A stretch of DNA of 64,000 nucleotides from the NCBI GenBank assembly GCA_036897095.1, contig JAYMSP010000096.1, positions 21,026-85,025 on the forward strand, read 5' to 3'. Position numbers and translations under genes: made by a program. Positions 10,840 through 20,484 of this stretch are shown here, one piece after another. The notes under the pieces are model-generated. The model ran no database searches. It saw only the letters and a program-made list of their open reading frames with translations, and was not told the origin of the DNA. The DNA comes from Plantago elongata. Lineage: Eukaryota; Streptophyta; Magnoliopsida; Lamiales; Plantaginaceae. Positions within the stretch are counted from its first letter, which is position 1; each line of letters begins with the position of its first letter.

Positions 10840-13800
10840 CAGCCTTCCAGATCTTGGGTTTAATGACCGAAAGTTCACTTGGAAAAATCATCAAGATGGG
10901 AGAGCTAATATTAAAGAACGGATTGATCGCTCCCTCGCCAACGGAGGATAGTGCGAGATGTTGCCGAACAATGCGGTTTTCCACATTTCAAAAACCACTC
11001 AGGCCATCATCCATTACTCACGTGCTGCCTAGGGGTCGAAAGAAGGAGATTTAATCGACCATTTAGATTTGAAAAGGCTTGGCTACTTCACAGTGAGTGC
11101 AAGCCGTTAATTGACACAATTTGACAACAAGAACACAATGTCTTATCGGCTATTGCCAAAGTACCGGAGGTCCTATGAGATTGGAATAAGAAAAGATTTG
11201 GGAATATAGGATATCGGAAGATGAAGCTCAAAAATCGTCTCGATAGAATTCAGCGTGCCCCCACACAATTCTTTTCTTGTCTGTTTGGAGAAAGACCTCT
11301 TGAAGGAGTACAATAACGTGCTTAGGCAGGAGGAAATATTTTGGTTCTAAAAGTCGAGGGTCAAGTGGATAGTGGAAGGGGATTCCAACACAAAGTTTTC
11401 CATCACTCAACTCTTGATTGTCGGAGGAATAATCGAATTCTCTCACTGCAGGTTGAGGATACGTGGATAGAGGACCAGTCAGTTCTCCAGGAACACAGGC
11501 TGCAGTACTTCAAAGCTATATTTGCCCCCTACGTCCGAGTTAGGAGAGGACACAGTAAGCTCAGCGTTTCCGGTCTTCAAGCCAAACTGACCCCCCGCGA
11601 GCATGATGATTTAGCTCGGATCTCTGAGGCAGCAGAAATTAAGAGAATTGTTTGGGAGACCCACTCGACTAAAGCTCGGGGACCGGATGGTCTTCAAGGG
11701 GTATTCTATCAAAGTTGTTGGAATTCGGTAGGGGAGTCAGTAATATCGTTTATCTAACAAGCATTCACCACGAGGTCACTTGCGGAGGGAGTTTGCGATG
11801 CTTTTGTGTGTTTGATTACTAAAATATCCAAGCCAAGCTGCATCTCAGAGTTCCGTTCTATATTACTATGTAATGTGTTGAACAAATTCGTAACTAAGTG
11901 TATAACGATGAGGTTACGTGATATCATGTCGGACTTGATAATATATTGGTAATGCAAGAGTAGAAGTAAACATGATAATATATTGGTAATGCAAGAGATT
12001 TTGCACTCTCTCCGAGGAAAGAGGAAGAATAAAGTTGGAAGTATGATCATGAAATTGGATTTGGAAAAGGCTTATGACAGAGTTAATAGGTCATTTCTGG
12101 AGGATACCCCTTAGCGTTTAACTTTCCTCAAAATCTAATTGCTCTAATCATGTTTTGTGTCAGGAATGCCTGATCCCAGATGTTGTGGAATGGCGAACCT
12201 CTGGAGGCCTTCCAACATACCTGCGGACTTCGCCAAGGGGATCCATTGTCCCTGTATTTATTTGTGTTGTGCATGCCAAGGGGATCCATTATCCATGTAT
12301 TTATTTGTGTTGTGCATGGAACGATTATCCTATCTAATACGGGAGAAGGTAAACCGACGCAAATGGAAACCAATTAAACCATGTAAAGGTGGTCCTGACT
12401 TTTCTCACATCTTCTTCGCCGATGATCTTATTTTGATGAGTAAGGCAGATACTCGCAATGTCGAGTGATTAAACCGTGTTGAATGAGTTTTGAAGCAAAT
12501 CCGGTTTGCAATTAAATTTGGCGAAGTCCAAAGTGTTTTTCTCGAATACAGGTGGGGTGGCGGTCAAGAATGCGATCACATACATCTTGGGGTTCGAGCA
12601 AACGCACAACCTAGGGAAGTATCTTGGTATCACATTGAGACGTGGCCGGCAAACCCCGGCGGAGGCAGGAGTTTTAATTGATAAGGTATTGAACAGATAC
12701 GCAGGCTGGAAGAAAAATTCTTATCCACTGTAGGAAGAGCAACTCTGATTCAGTCAGTGACCTCGACGGTTCCTTTGTACGATATGCAATCTAGTTGGAT
12801 CCCTGAACATATATGTGAGAAGCTGGATAAGCTAAATCGGGAGTTTCTCTGGTCAAATGACATGACTCAACGGAAAACACATCTCATAGGTTGGAAAAAG
12901 GTTGTTAGAGAAAAATCTGAAGGCAGTTTTGGATTACGAGAAGCGAGACTCAACAACAAAGCCATGTTGTCGAAGTTAGTCTGGAAAACGGTACGGAAGG
13001 AAACCACTATTTGGATGGACTTGATTAATGCTAAATATCTTAAAGGGCAAAGTGTGCTTCACTACGTCTCGAAAGCAGGGGATAGCCCGGACTGGAAAGG
13101 AGTGGTGCGTTGCGCGCGGGAACTGAACCCGTGTTTTAGATGGAGGGTCGGTGATGGGACACAAATCAGGTTCTTTTTGGATAACTAGTTTCGCGAAAAG
13201 GGTCTGTATCTTGAGATCCCACACATAGACATGAGAGATAGGGATATCAGATTGTCACAGGTTCTACTTCCGAGTGGAGAATGGGATTTCTCTGGCCTCT
13301 ACACTATGATTCTGAGTCGTTTGCAGACGATTTGGATATGGCAGGCATTCAACTCGGGACTGGGCAGACGTTTTACTATGGAACGAAACGACATCGGGTA
13401 CATTCTCTTGCCAATCAGCTTATCAGTGGTTTCAGGCGCAAGAAAATTCGAATGTGTAGAGGACATGAAGCAATCTTAGTTGGAAATTATTATGGAAAAG
13501 TAAACTCCCAAACAAGTTTAAGCATTTCTTGTGGTTAGTGATGCAAGATAGACTTATATCGAATACATTGAGGTTCAAGCGCCAAATGACTCATGATCCA
13601 TCTTGCGATCTTTGTCCGGGTGTTAATGAGGATGTCATCCACATCTTGAGACGTTGTAAGGATGACAAGTTGATATGGAAAGAACTTTTATCACCACAAG
13701 ACTGGATTGAGTTTGATAGTGTTCCGGATGATGAATGGTTCGAAAAGAATTTTCGAGCTAAATTTGTGACTCGAATCAATGTGGTGGCATGTTGGCCCTC

Positions 13801-14582
13801 GGTATTTCTTGCAGCGTGTTGGTCAATATGGAAGTTGAGGAACTTAAGATTAATCAAAGGAAATGCTGCGTGCCGACCACAATTACTCTTCCTTATCAAA
13901 CAACTAAGCTGCGACTTGCAAATGAAGATGTACCCGGCTGATTTCAGGAAGCAGTACAAATGATCAGCTCCGCCTTTGGATTGGGTAAAGTTAAACATAG
14001 ATGGGAGATGTCGTACTTCGGAGAATCTCGAGGCGGTAGGACACGTATTGCGGGACACAAAGGGTACCTGGATATGGTGAATGGCAAAGAAGATCACAGC
14101 ACCTACAGAATGATACGGAACTTCAAAGCATGGTTGAAGGACTGTAACTGGCCTGGCATCGCCGTATTCCAAAACTCATTATGGAAACGGACTCTGAAAT
14201 GTTATAAGCTTGGGTTACGGAAGTTGAACAACCTCTGAAAACTTTTAAAGATAGAGTTGACAGATGCAAGGAGCTTATACATATGCCATGGGAAATAGAG
14301 ATTAAGAAGATTGATAGGAAGGCAAATGCTTGTGCCGTCCATATAGCATCGTTAGGTTATCACTTTGATGGAGATGGGAAGTTTTGACTTTTCCCACCTA
14401 CATTTGTAATCCCGTTGTTGGGTCCTGACATTGGCCCTTGAGCCTTATATATTCTTTGCTTACCAAAATAAAATAAAATGTAATGTGTGAGTGACGGGTA
14501 GTTTGAGAGATCCACTCGGATGAGGTGCAAGATGTGATATTTTCCTTTCCAAACTAAAAACATACATATAACAAAAAATATA
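10840..14582 (+). mobile_element. Decayed L1-type LINE (non-LTR retrotransposon)
   Basis: Broken coding remnants follow the usual LINE order. The endonuclease end is at 10850-10950 (DLGFNDRKFTWKNHQDG in one frame). Reverse transcriptase pieces are at 11440-11757 (KARGPDGLQGVFYQSCW), near 12000-12090 (KLDLEKAYDRV), at 12210-12470 (LRQGDPLSLYLFVLCM, then FFADDLILMSKAD) and at 12500-13190. A zinc-finger reverse-transcriptase-associated region is at 13510-13700 (FKHFLWLVMQDRL; CDLCPGVNEDVIHILRRC). A ribonuclease H-like tail is at 14250-14390 (EIKKIDRKANACA). Stops, frameshifts and internal duplications interrupt every section, so the copy is dead. The 5' part (ORF1 and most of the endonuclease) is missing. 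Confidence 0.9.
12232..12317 (+). repeat. 43-bp tandem duplication in the LINE RT palm region
   Basis: Units 12232-12274 and 12275-12317 both begin GCCAAGGGGATCCATT and both contain TGTATTTATTTGTGTTGTGC. They cover the codons for the conserved GDPLSxYLFVLC motif, shift the frame, and show two or three differences between copies. Confidence 0.8.
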
Positions 14583-15110
14583 TAAAAGTTTCCGGAGGTT
14601 GTTCAACTTCCGTAACCCAAGCGTATAACATTTCAGAGTCCGTTTCCATAATGAGTTTTGGAATACGGCGATGCCAGGCCAGTTAGAGTTGACAGATGCA
14701 AGGAGCTTATACATATACCATGGGAAATAGAGATTAAGAAGATTGATAGGAAGGCAAATGCTTGTGCCGACCATATAGCATCGTTAGGCTATCACTTTGA
14801 TGGAGATGGGAAGTTTTGGCTTTCCCCACCTACATCTATAATCATGTTGTTGGTCCTGACATTGGTCTTTGAGCCTTATATATTCTTTGCTTACCAAAAA
14901 AAAATAAAATGTAATGTGTGAGTGACGGGTAGTTTGAGAGATCCACTCGGAAGAGGTGCAAGATGTGATATTTTCCTTTCCAAACTAAAAACATACAGCC
15001 TTTCCAAACTAATTGTAATGTGTGAGTGACGGTTAGTTTGAGAGATCCACTCGGAAGAGGTGCAAGATGTGATATTTTCCTTTCCAAACTAAAACATACA
15101 GATCACAAAA
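14147..15110. repeat. Rearranged LINE 3' end: inverted piece plus repeated 3' tails
   Basis: The segment at about 14590-14684 is an inverted copy of about 14146-14240. It is followed by a direct copy (from 14684) of the stretch beginning at 14252, including the ribonuclease H-like tail and 3' untranslated region. A third shorter copy of the 3' untranslated part occupies about 15010-15105; all three contain GTAATGTGTGAGTGACGG. The block ends about 15 bases before the 3' end of the tRNA-Val gene. Confidence 0.8.
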
Positions 15111-15120
15111 AATATATATT

Positions 15121-15193
15121 TGTTGCTGCCCAGGATCGAACTGGAGACCTTCAGTGTGTAAGACTGACGTGATAACCACTACACCACAGCAAC
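15121..15193 (-). tRNA. tRNA-Val (anticodon UAC)
   Basis: The 73-nt minus-strand gene reads from 15193 to 15121. The acceptor arms GTTGCTG and CAGCAAC pair over all 7 positions, followed by discriminator A. The anticodon stem TCAGT/ACTGA is perfect and encloses CTTACAC, giving anticodon TAC. The T arm pairs TCCAG with CTGGG (one G-T pair) around loop TTCGATC and supplies the B box. The D arm contains GGTGTAGTGGTTATCAC, the form usual for plant tRNA-Val. There is no intron. The TRAX start codon lies 136 bases upstream on the opposite strand. Confidence 0.92.
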
Positions 15194-15328
15194 TTCTTGT
15201 TCAGTTTTCCATCGAAGACAGTGATGAAATTACAATAGAAGAGGATACTATGGCAGTGACAGTTGTGATTTGTGAAGGGCAAAGGACAGATGTTGAAATA
15301 CTGGTGTGGTGCTTCAAAGTTCTCACGA

Positions 15329-18300
15329 ATGGCGGCTTCTGCACCGCTAGTTGCAAAGAAGCCGAGATTAATGACGACAATAACCGCAGCTACCGATGAT
15401 TCAGAGCCAAATCCATTGCGAGACGCCTTTTCTGACTATGCTACTTACCTCAACAATCTCGTACGCTCTCTCTTTTTATGGTTTCATTCTTCTCTGGCAT
15501 TTTATCAAACACTTTGGAGTGTGTTATTCTTAATTTGAAACACTAATAATGTGATTTTGACTGAATGAAACACTAGTAGTCAATTGGTTATGTTGATTGC
15601 TACTGTGAATTGTTTGTTTTTCTTTAATTAGGTTCGATTTCCTCCTCAAGAGAGTAGACAAGTAGGAATTTTTGTTTAGTTTGTTTCAATTTACATCTGT
15701 TTCGAAAAATGGTTTGATTATTTTACCTGCTGCAGAATGATCATCTAGTGTTTGTTGGGTGCTACTTGGTAGGCTTTGTATTAACACTCAGCATATAGTG
15801 GAGTTCAGGAAATATCGAATTTTTAGTAATATAAGGCCTGTGAGATCTAAACAAATTCACCTGATTCGAGTATTGAGTCATCATCTAGGTCAGCAAATAG
15901 TATACTCCATCATCAACTGATAGGGGAAGTTATAGTCTTGTATCATGATGATTAGGAATGGGCAGACTAGTAGCTAAGAGTCACATGAGATTTCACAAGG
16001 TTTATCCAATTAGGATTTGTTCTTGGAAATGCTCTAGAAAATACGACTACGAAAGCATTTACAAACGTCTTATCTGTAAGGGAAGATCAATGTCAGTTAT
16101 CCTTACATCGGCAGGGATGTGAAAGAAAACTACTCTGCTCTTGGATGCCATGTTTGATATAGGTATCTTGCTTACTGTGGAAGAGATCGGGTTTCCTCAG
16201 AATGTCTTCCCAGTATTTAATACTAAAATGCAAATGCAGGCCTATAATAATGGTGGTGCACGGTTAGGCCATTTTGTCCCAGCGTGTTCTCCAATCTTCT
16301 ACATTATGTCCTTGGCATACTGTATGCTAGTATTATACACAAAACCTAAATTCATCATCTAGCTCTATTGGGGTCTTCTGTATTGCCGCATTGACTGGTT
16401 TATTTCTTAGAAACTGAGGTTGCCTAAAAGTATCATCGATTAGGTTGATTGAACTATAGAAGTATTTTTCCTTCCGTTCAGTATCAAGCATCAATTTTAT
16501 ACAATGCGTGATGGAGGTGACTCGATGGAAAAAGAAAGAGATGACTTGGATAAATTGCTTTATAAGTTGGTCAGGTGAAATCAAGTGGGAATTGCTTGAA
16601 ATATTTGTTAATTTGTTTCTTGATTCCTCAATTTAATGTATGCACAATTGGTTAGAGAGTTTTTTTAATTTTTCCAAACTTCTAAAATCTTCTATGGTTT
16701 TAGCATTTTCTGATAGTGCATGTAAGTTGTTGTATAGTCAGGAAGGCAGTGTATTGCTTGATGTGCTTGAGTTAAAGGACCATTAGACACAGTCAATACC
16801 TTTTCTTGTTTGAAGTGTGTTGTTACAGTATGCTACATCAGCTCAAATAAAGTTAATTCTCCTATGAATCTTGATCTATATGCAACTGCAGAATGACAAG
16901 CGAGAAAGGGTTGTGAAAGCAAGCCGAGACATAACTATGAATAGCAAGAAGGTCATATTCCAGGTGCACAGGTAAACGGAACTTTTACTCTATTTCTCTA
17001 CCCTTTATGCAACTCTAGCATGATTTTTTTCTTTCTGCAGAATATATTATAATGGTTGTTCTCCATGAAGTAATAGTAGGGGTACAGTATATTTGCTGAT
17101 ACCTGCGAAAAGTACAGCTACCTTTTATTCCGGTATATCTTTCACTATACTCCAATAGCTTGTGAAAACCCAAATCATCAGCGTACGAGTCCTCGCCTCC
17201 TTGGCATACAGTGCTGGCACAATTCGTTGGTTGTTAAAGTGATGCAATACTTCTTGTTACAAATTGAACAGAGATTAACTGATGATAGTAAATTAGCTAT
17301 TGCACATTGTAGAGCTTTCTGCCCATACTTTCTCAGGACTTAATCAATATTGAGAGAGAAATACTTTTACTTTCTGCAAAACAGAATAGGAAAAAACAAC
17401 AAAGAGGAAGTTCTGGATAAAGCGGAAAAGGATTTAGCTGCTGTGATGAAGCAGCATATATCTCGTCTTGTAAATGAGCTGCATGGAACTGATTTCTGGA
17501 AGCTAAGAAGAGCCTACTCTCCTGGGGTACGCTATTAATTTTTGGATCTTCTGCAAGATGGATCACGCTTGTGCTATTTGATTCATGTTTTGTTTGCATA
17601 TGCAGATTCAAGAGTATATTGAAGCTGCAACACTATGTTATTTTTGCAAGACTGGTGCTCTTCTAAATCTGGATGAGTTGAATGCTTCCTTGAAGCCACT
17701 AAGTGACCCATCTATTGAGCCTTTGCAGATTAATGTACTTGATTATCTATTGGGGGTAATTTTCTTATACTTGTGAATGTGGAAAATGTCATGACATTAC
17801 AAGTTGCCGGCAGAGAAAAGAGAGGATTATGGTCTGCTCAAAGTTTCGCATTAATAAATTTACCATAATTTGGGGCTTTCGTGCCATCTCTTCAAAAGTA
17901 GTTATGGATTGTGCTTATGCAGCTTGCAGACTTGACTGGGGAGCTGATGAGGTTGGCGATAGGCCGAATATCAGATGGTGAACTTGAATATGCTCAGAAA
18001 ATCTGCAGGTTTGTGCGCGAAATCTACAGAGAACTGACGCTTGTTGCCCCCAAAATGGATTACCCTGCTGACATGAAAACAAAGATGGATGTGATGCTCC
18101 AGAGCGTGATCAAAATAGAAAATGGTATGATCCTCCTATTCAGTAATACTCCTATGTGTCTGTGTGTTCTTAACATTGATGATCTCTGTGAAGCTATTCT
18201 CAGACAGATTCTTGCTTAGTGTCCTAGTCAACTTGAAATTAGGGGAGCAAACTTACATGATGTGAGAGTACAAGTATGAAGAAAAGGAAATTGGGGTGTG

Positions 18301-18979
18301 TGTGTGTTTGTGGATACTCGAGCCTATCTTACAAGGTCTTGAATTTTGTTAGATATCAACTTGACCTTGCTGGCTAACAGGCTCGAGCTCTGTGAATATG
18401 GGCTCGAAAATGAGCTTATCCGTGGGCTCATCATGAAGTTCCCCAAAATTAGCACATTTTCAGTTTGTGGTTGCTTCTGTATGAGCGTCTCTACTATAAA
18501 AAATATATCTAATTATTCAATTATCTGTGTATGAGTTAGGTAGTAGGTACATCCAACTGGTTTTCGGTTTGTGGTTGCTTCTGTATTAGCGTCTCTACTT
18601 TAAAAAAATATATCTAATTATTCAATTATCTGTGTTGAAGTTAGGTAGTAGGTACATCCAACTGGTTTTAGACTGCCCACTGTGGGCGGTCGTTCAATCG
18701 GTTGCGGAGATTGAGGTAGCGATTGATTTTTATCGGTCGCCACAATACGCCTTTCGGTCGTGGCGGCAGTGACAACCATTGCTGCCACGACCGAAAAAAT
18801 CAGCCGCCTGGTGGTGTTACAATCCCATACAAAGAAAGTGTCCTTCAAGATGGTCTTGCTCATAAATTACTCCCTGTGCAGCTTGCTTTAGTGTCCATGT
18901 CAGAGGATCAGAGTATATTCCAAATCTTGGATCTGAAGACTCAAGCTTCCGGTTGATGGGAGTCCCCGATATTGAATGA
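15329..18979 (+). CDS. TRAX: Translin-associated factor X (TRAX)
   Basis: Six exons (15329-15460, 16892-16971, 17385-17526, 17606-17755, 17923-18124, 18882-18979) give 267 residues, close to plant TRAX size. Family blocks in order: RERVVKASRDITMNSKKVIF, DFWKLRRAYSPG, IQEYIEAATLCYF, LQINVLDYLLGLADLTGELM, AIGRISDGELEYAQKICRFV and NACFSVHVRGSEYIP. In the family, TRAX pairs with translin to form C3PO, an RNA-binding ring that cleaves passenger strands and tRNA processing fragments; TRAX supplies the acidic catalytic residues. The ATG at 15329 is the first in frame; the longer frame upstream starts only with GTG. The last exon sits 757 bases away, beyond an intron with a tandem repeat and a hairpin. 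No damage is seen. Confidence 0.93.
18457..18669. repeat. 104-bp tandem duplication in TRAX intron 5
   Basis: Units 18457-18560 and 18561-18669 both run from TTTTC(A/G)GTTTGTGGTTGCTT to ACATCCAACTGGTTTT. They differ by a few substitutions and small indels, so the duplication is fairly recent. Confidence 0.85.
18752..18797. repeat. Imperfect 20-bp inverted repeat (hairpin) in TRAX intron 5
   Basis: The arm 18752-18771 (TTTCGGTCGTGGCGGCAGTG) faces 18777-18797 across a 5-base loop, with two or three mismatches. It is much more GC-rich than the intron around it and lies about 85 bases upstream of the last exon's acceptor. Confidence 0.75.
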
Positions 18980-19424
18980 TGATGCTATTAGGAGTTAGGA
19001 CAGTCAACAATTGCAGTGAATTCATCAGTATTATCATACCCGAGCTGCCTGCATGTCACCGGAGTGATAGCATCAGTTTTTGAAGGCAAATTAGCTGTCA
19101 GGATAATTTTGAAACTCTGAAATGCCTCAGGGGAGTGCGTACGTTTAAGAATGAAAGCTGAATGATTTTGTACGTCATTCACTAAATCGTCCCAAAACGA
19201 AGGTAAATTAGTACTCTACTTCATGGAAGAATTTTGGGTGGCGTGGGGATTTTGCAAATCTTCGTACATGCATGTAGGAAAATAAACCCCACATTAATCT
19301 TAAACCGTAAATATAATTGATGTGACGTGCACGTTTTATCATCGTTTTCAATGTTGAAGACTTAAAATCACTGACTAGGTCAGTTGGAACGATCAAATCC
19401 AGACATACATATTTGATCTTTCCC
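18980..19424. other. Spacer between TRAX and the sulfotransferase gene
   Basis: It contains the TRAX 3' untranslated region and the sulfotransferase promoter. No other coding signal is seen. Confidence 0.45.
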
Positions 19425-19432
19425 TATATATA
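19425..19432 (+). promoter_or_regulatory. TATA box of the sulfotransferase gene
   Basis: TATATATA followed by GAGCATGC lies 57 bases upstream of the start codon, a plausible spacing for a short leader. Confidence 0.55.
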
Positions 19433-19488
19433 GAGCATGCATGAGTGCATGTTGAGACACCAAAATACAATCCAAACACTTGACAAAA

Positions 19489-20484
19489 ATGCAATCTGAA
19501 ATCTCTAAAGTTCTACCAAAACACTTTCAACAAGAAGAAATATCCCAAGAATATAAGGATTTAATCTCCTGTCTTCCAAAAGAAAGGGGATGGATCAGTA
19601 TCCCTTTGTATCAATACCAAGGTTTTTGGTATGCTGTTAGATACCTTCAAGCTGTATTTTCATGCCAAAAACACTTCCAAGTTCAAGATTCCGACATATT
19701 TCTCGTCACAACTCCAAAATCAGGCACAACATGGCTAAAAGCCATAATGTTTACCCTTATAAACCGAACCCGATATCCAATCTCATCCAAAAATCACCCT
19801 TTGATCACCAGCAATCCTCATGAAATTGTTCCGTATCTTGAAATCAACCTCTACGTCGACAACCAAATCCCTGATTTTTCGACGTTCGCCTCACCTAGAA
19901 TTTTGGCCACACATGTACCCTACGTCTCCCTACCGATATCAATAAAAAAGAGTTCATCATGCAAGATTGTGTACCTTTGTAGGGATCCAAAGGACATCTT
20001 TGTGTCCCTTTGGCAGTTCACAAACAAGTTTAGGCTTCAAGAAATGGGAACCAATTCTATTGAAGATGTGTTCGACTTGTTTTGCAAAGGGATTACAATT
20101 TTTGGACCTTTGTGGGATCATGTTCTTGAGTATTGGAATCAAAGCAAGGAGAATCCTGATAAGTTCATGTTCTTGAAATATGAGGATGTTAAAGAACAAC
20201 CCGAAATTGTCTTGAAACGCCTTGCTAAATTTCTGAAATGCCCGTTCTCCAAAGAGGAAGATGATTCAGGACTTGTGCAAGAAATACTGAAGTTGTGTAG
20301 CTTTGACAGTTTGAGCAAATTGGAAGTTAACCAGAACGGCAAATTGTCATCTGGTGAAGGGAACAACTTGTTTTTTCGACGCGGTGCAGTCGGAGATTGG
20401 AGGAATCATCTCAGTGAGGAGATGGTAGCTAAAATTGATGAGATTACAGATCATAAATTCAGTGGTACTGGCCTCTCAATTTAA
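19489..20484 (+). CDS. Cytosolic sulfotransferase (plant SOT family)
   Basis: A single-exon gene of 331 residues, normal for plant SOTs, most of which are intronless. The PAPS 5'-phosphosulfate loop TTPKSGTTWLK is at residues 74-84. The likely catalytic His142 is in LATHVPYVSLP. The 3'-phosphate site CRDPKDIFVSLW is at about 164-175, and the C-terminal RRGAVGDWRNHLSEEM supplies the GxxGDWKN signature near 300. The protein would transfer sulfate from PAPS to a small hydroxylated acceptor in the cytosol. Flavonoids, brassinosteroids, hydroxyjasmonate and glucosinolate precursors are substrates within the family; sequence alone does not choose between them. The ATG at 19489 is used; the frame extends 9 bases upstream only to TTG. 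No lesions are seen. Confidence 0.95.
   Translation: MQSEISKVLPKHFQQEEISQEYKDLISCLPKERGWISIPLYQYQGFWYAVRYLQAVFSCQKHFQVQDSDIFLVTTPKSGTTWLKAIMFTLINRTRYPISSKNHPLITSNPHEIVPYLEINLYVDNQIPDFSTFASPRILATHVPYVSLPISIKKSSSCKIVYLCRDPKDIFVSLWQFTNKFRLQEMGTNSIEDVFDLFCKGITIFGPLWDHVLEYWNQSKENPDKFMFLKYEDVKEQPEIVLKRLAKFLKCPFSKEEDDSGLVQEILKLCSFDSLSKLEVNQNGKLSSGEGNNLFFRRGAVGDWRNHLSEEMVAKIDEITDHKFSGTGLSI

Noticed and set aside
13591-14172. 193-codon minus-strand open frame
   Set aside because: It is the antisense of the LINE zinc-finger and tail region, which reads as LINE protein on the plus strand.
16141-16362. 73-codon frame inside TRAX intron 1
   Set aside because: No domain, no splice-consistent context, and length expected by chance.
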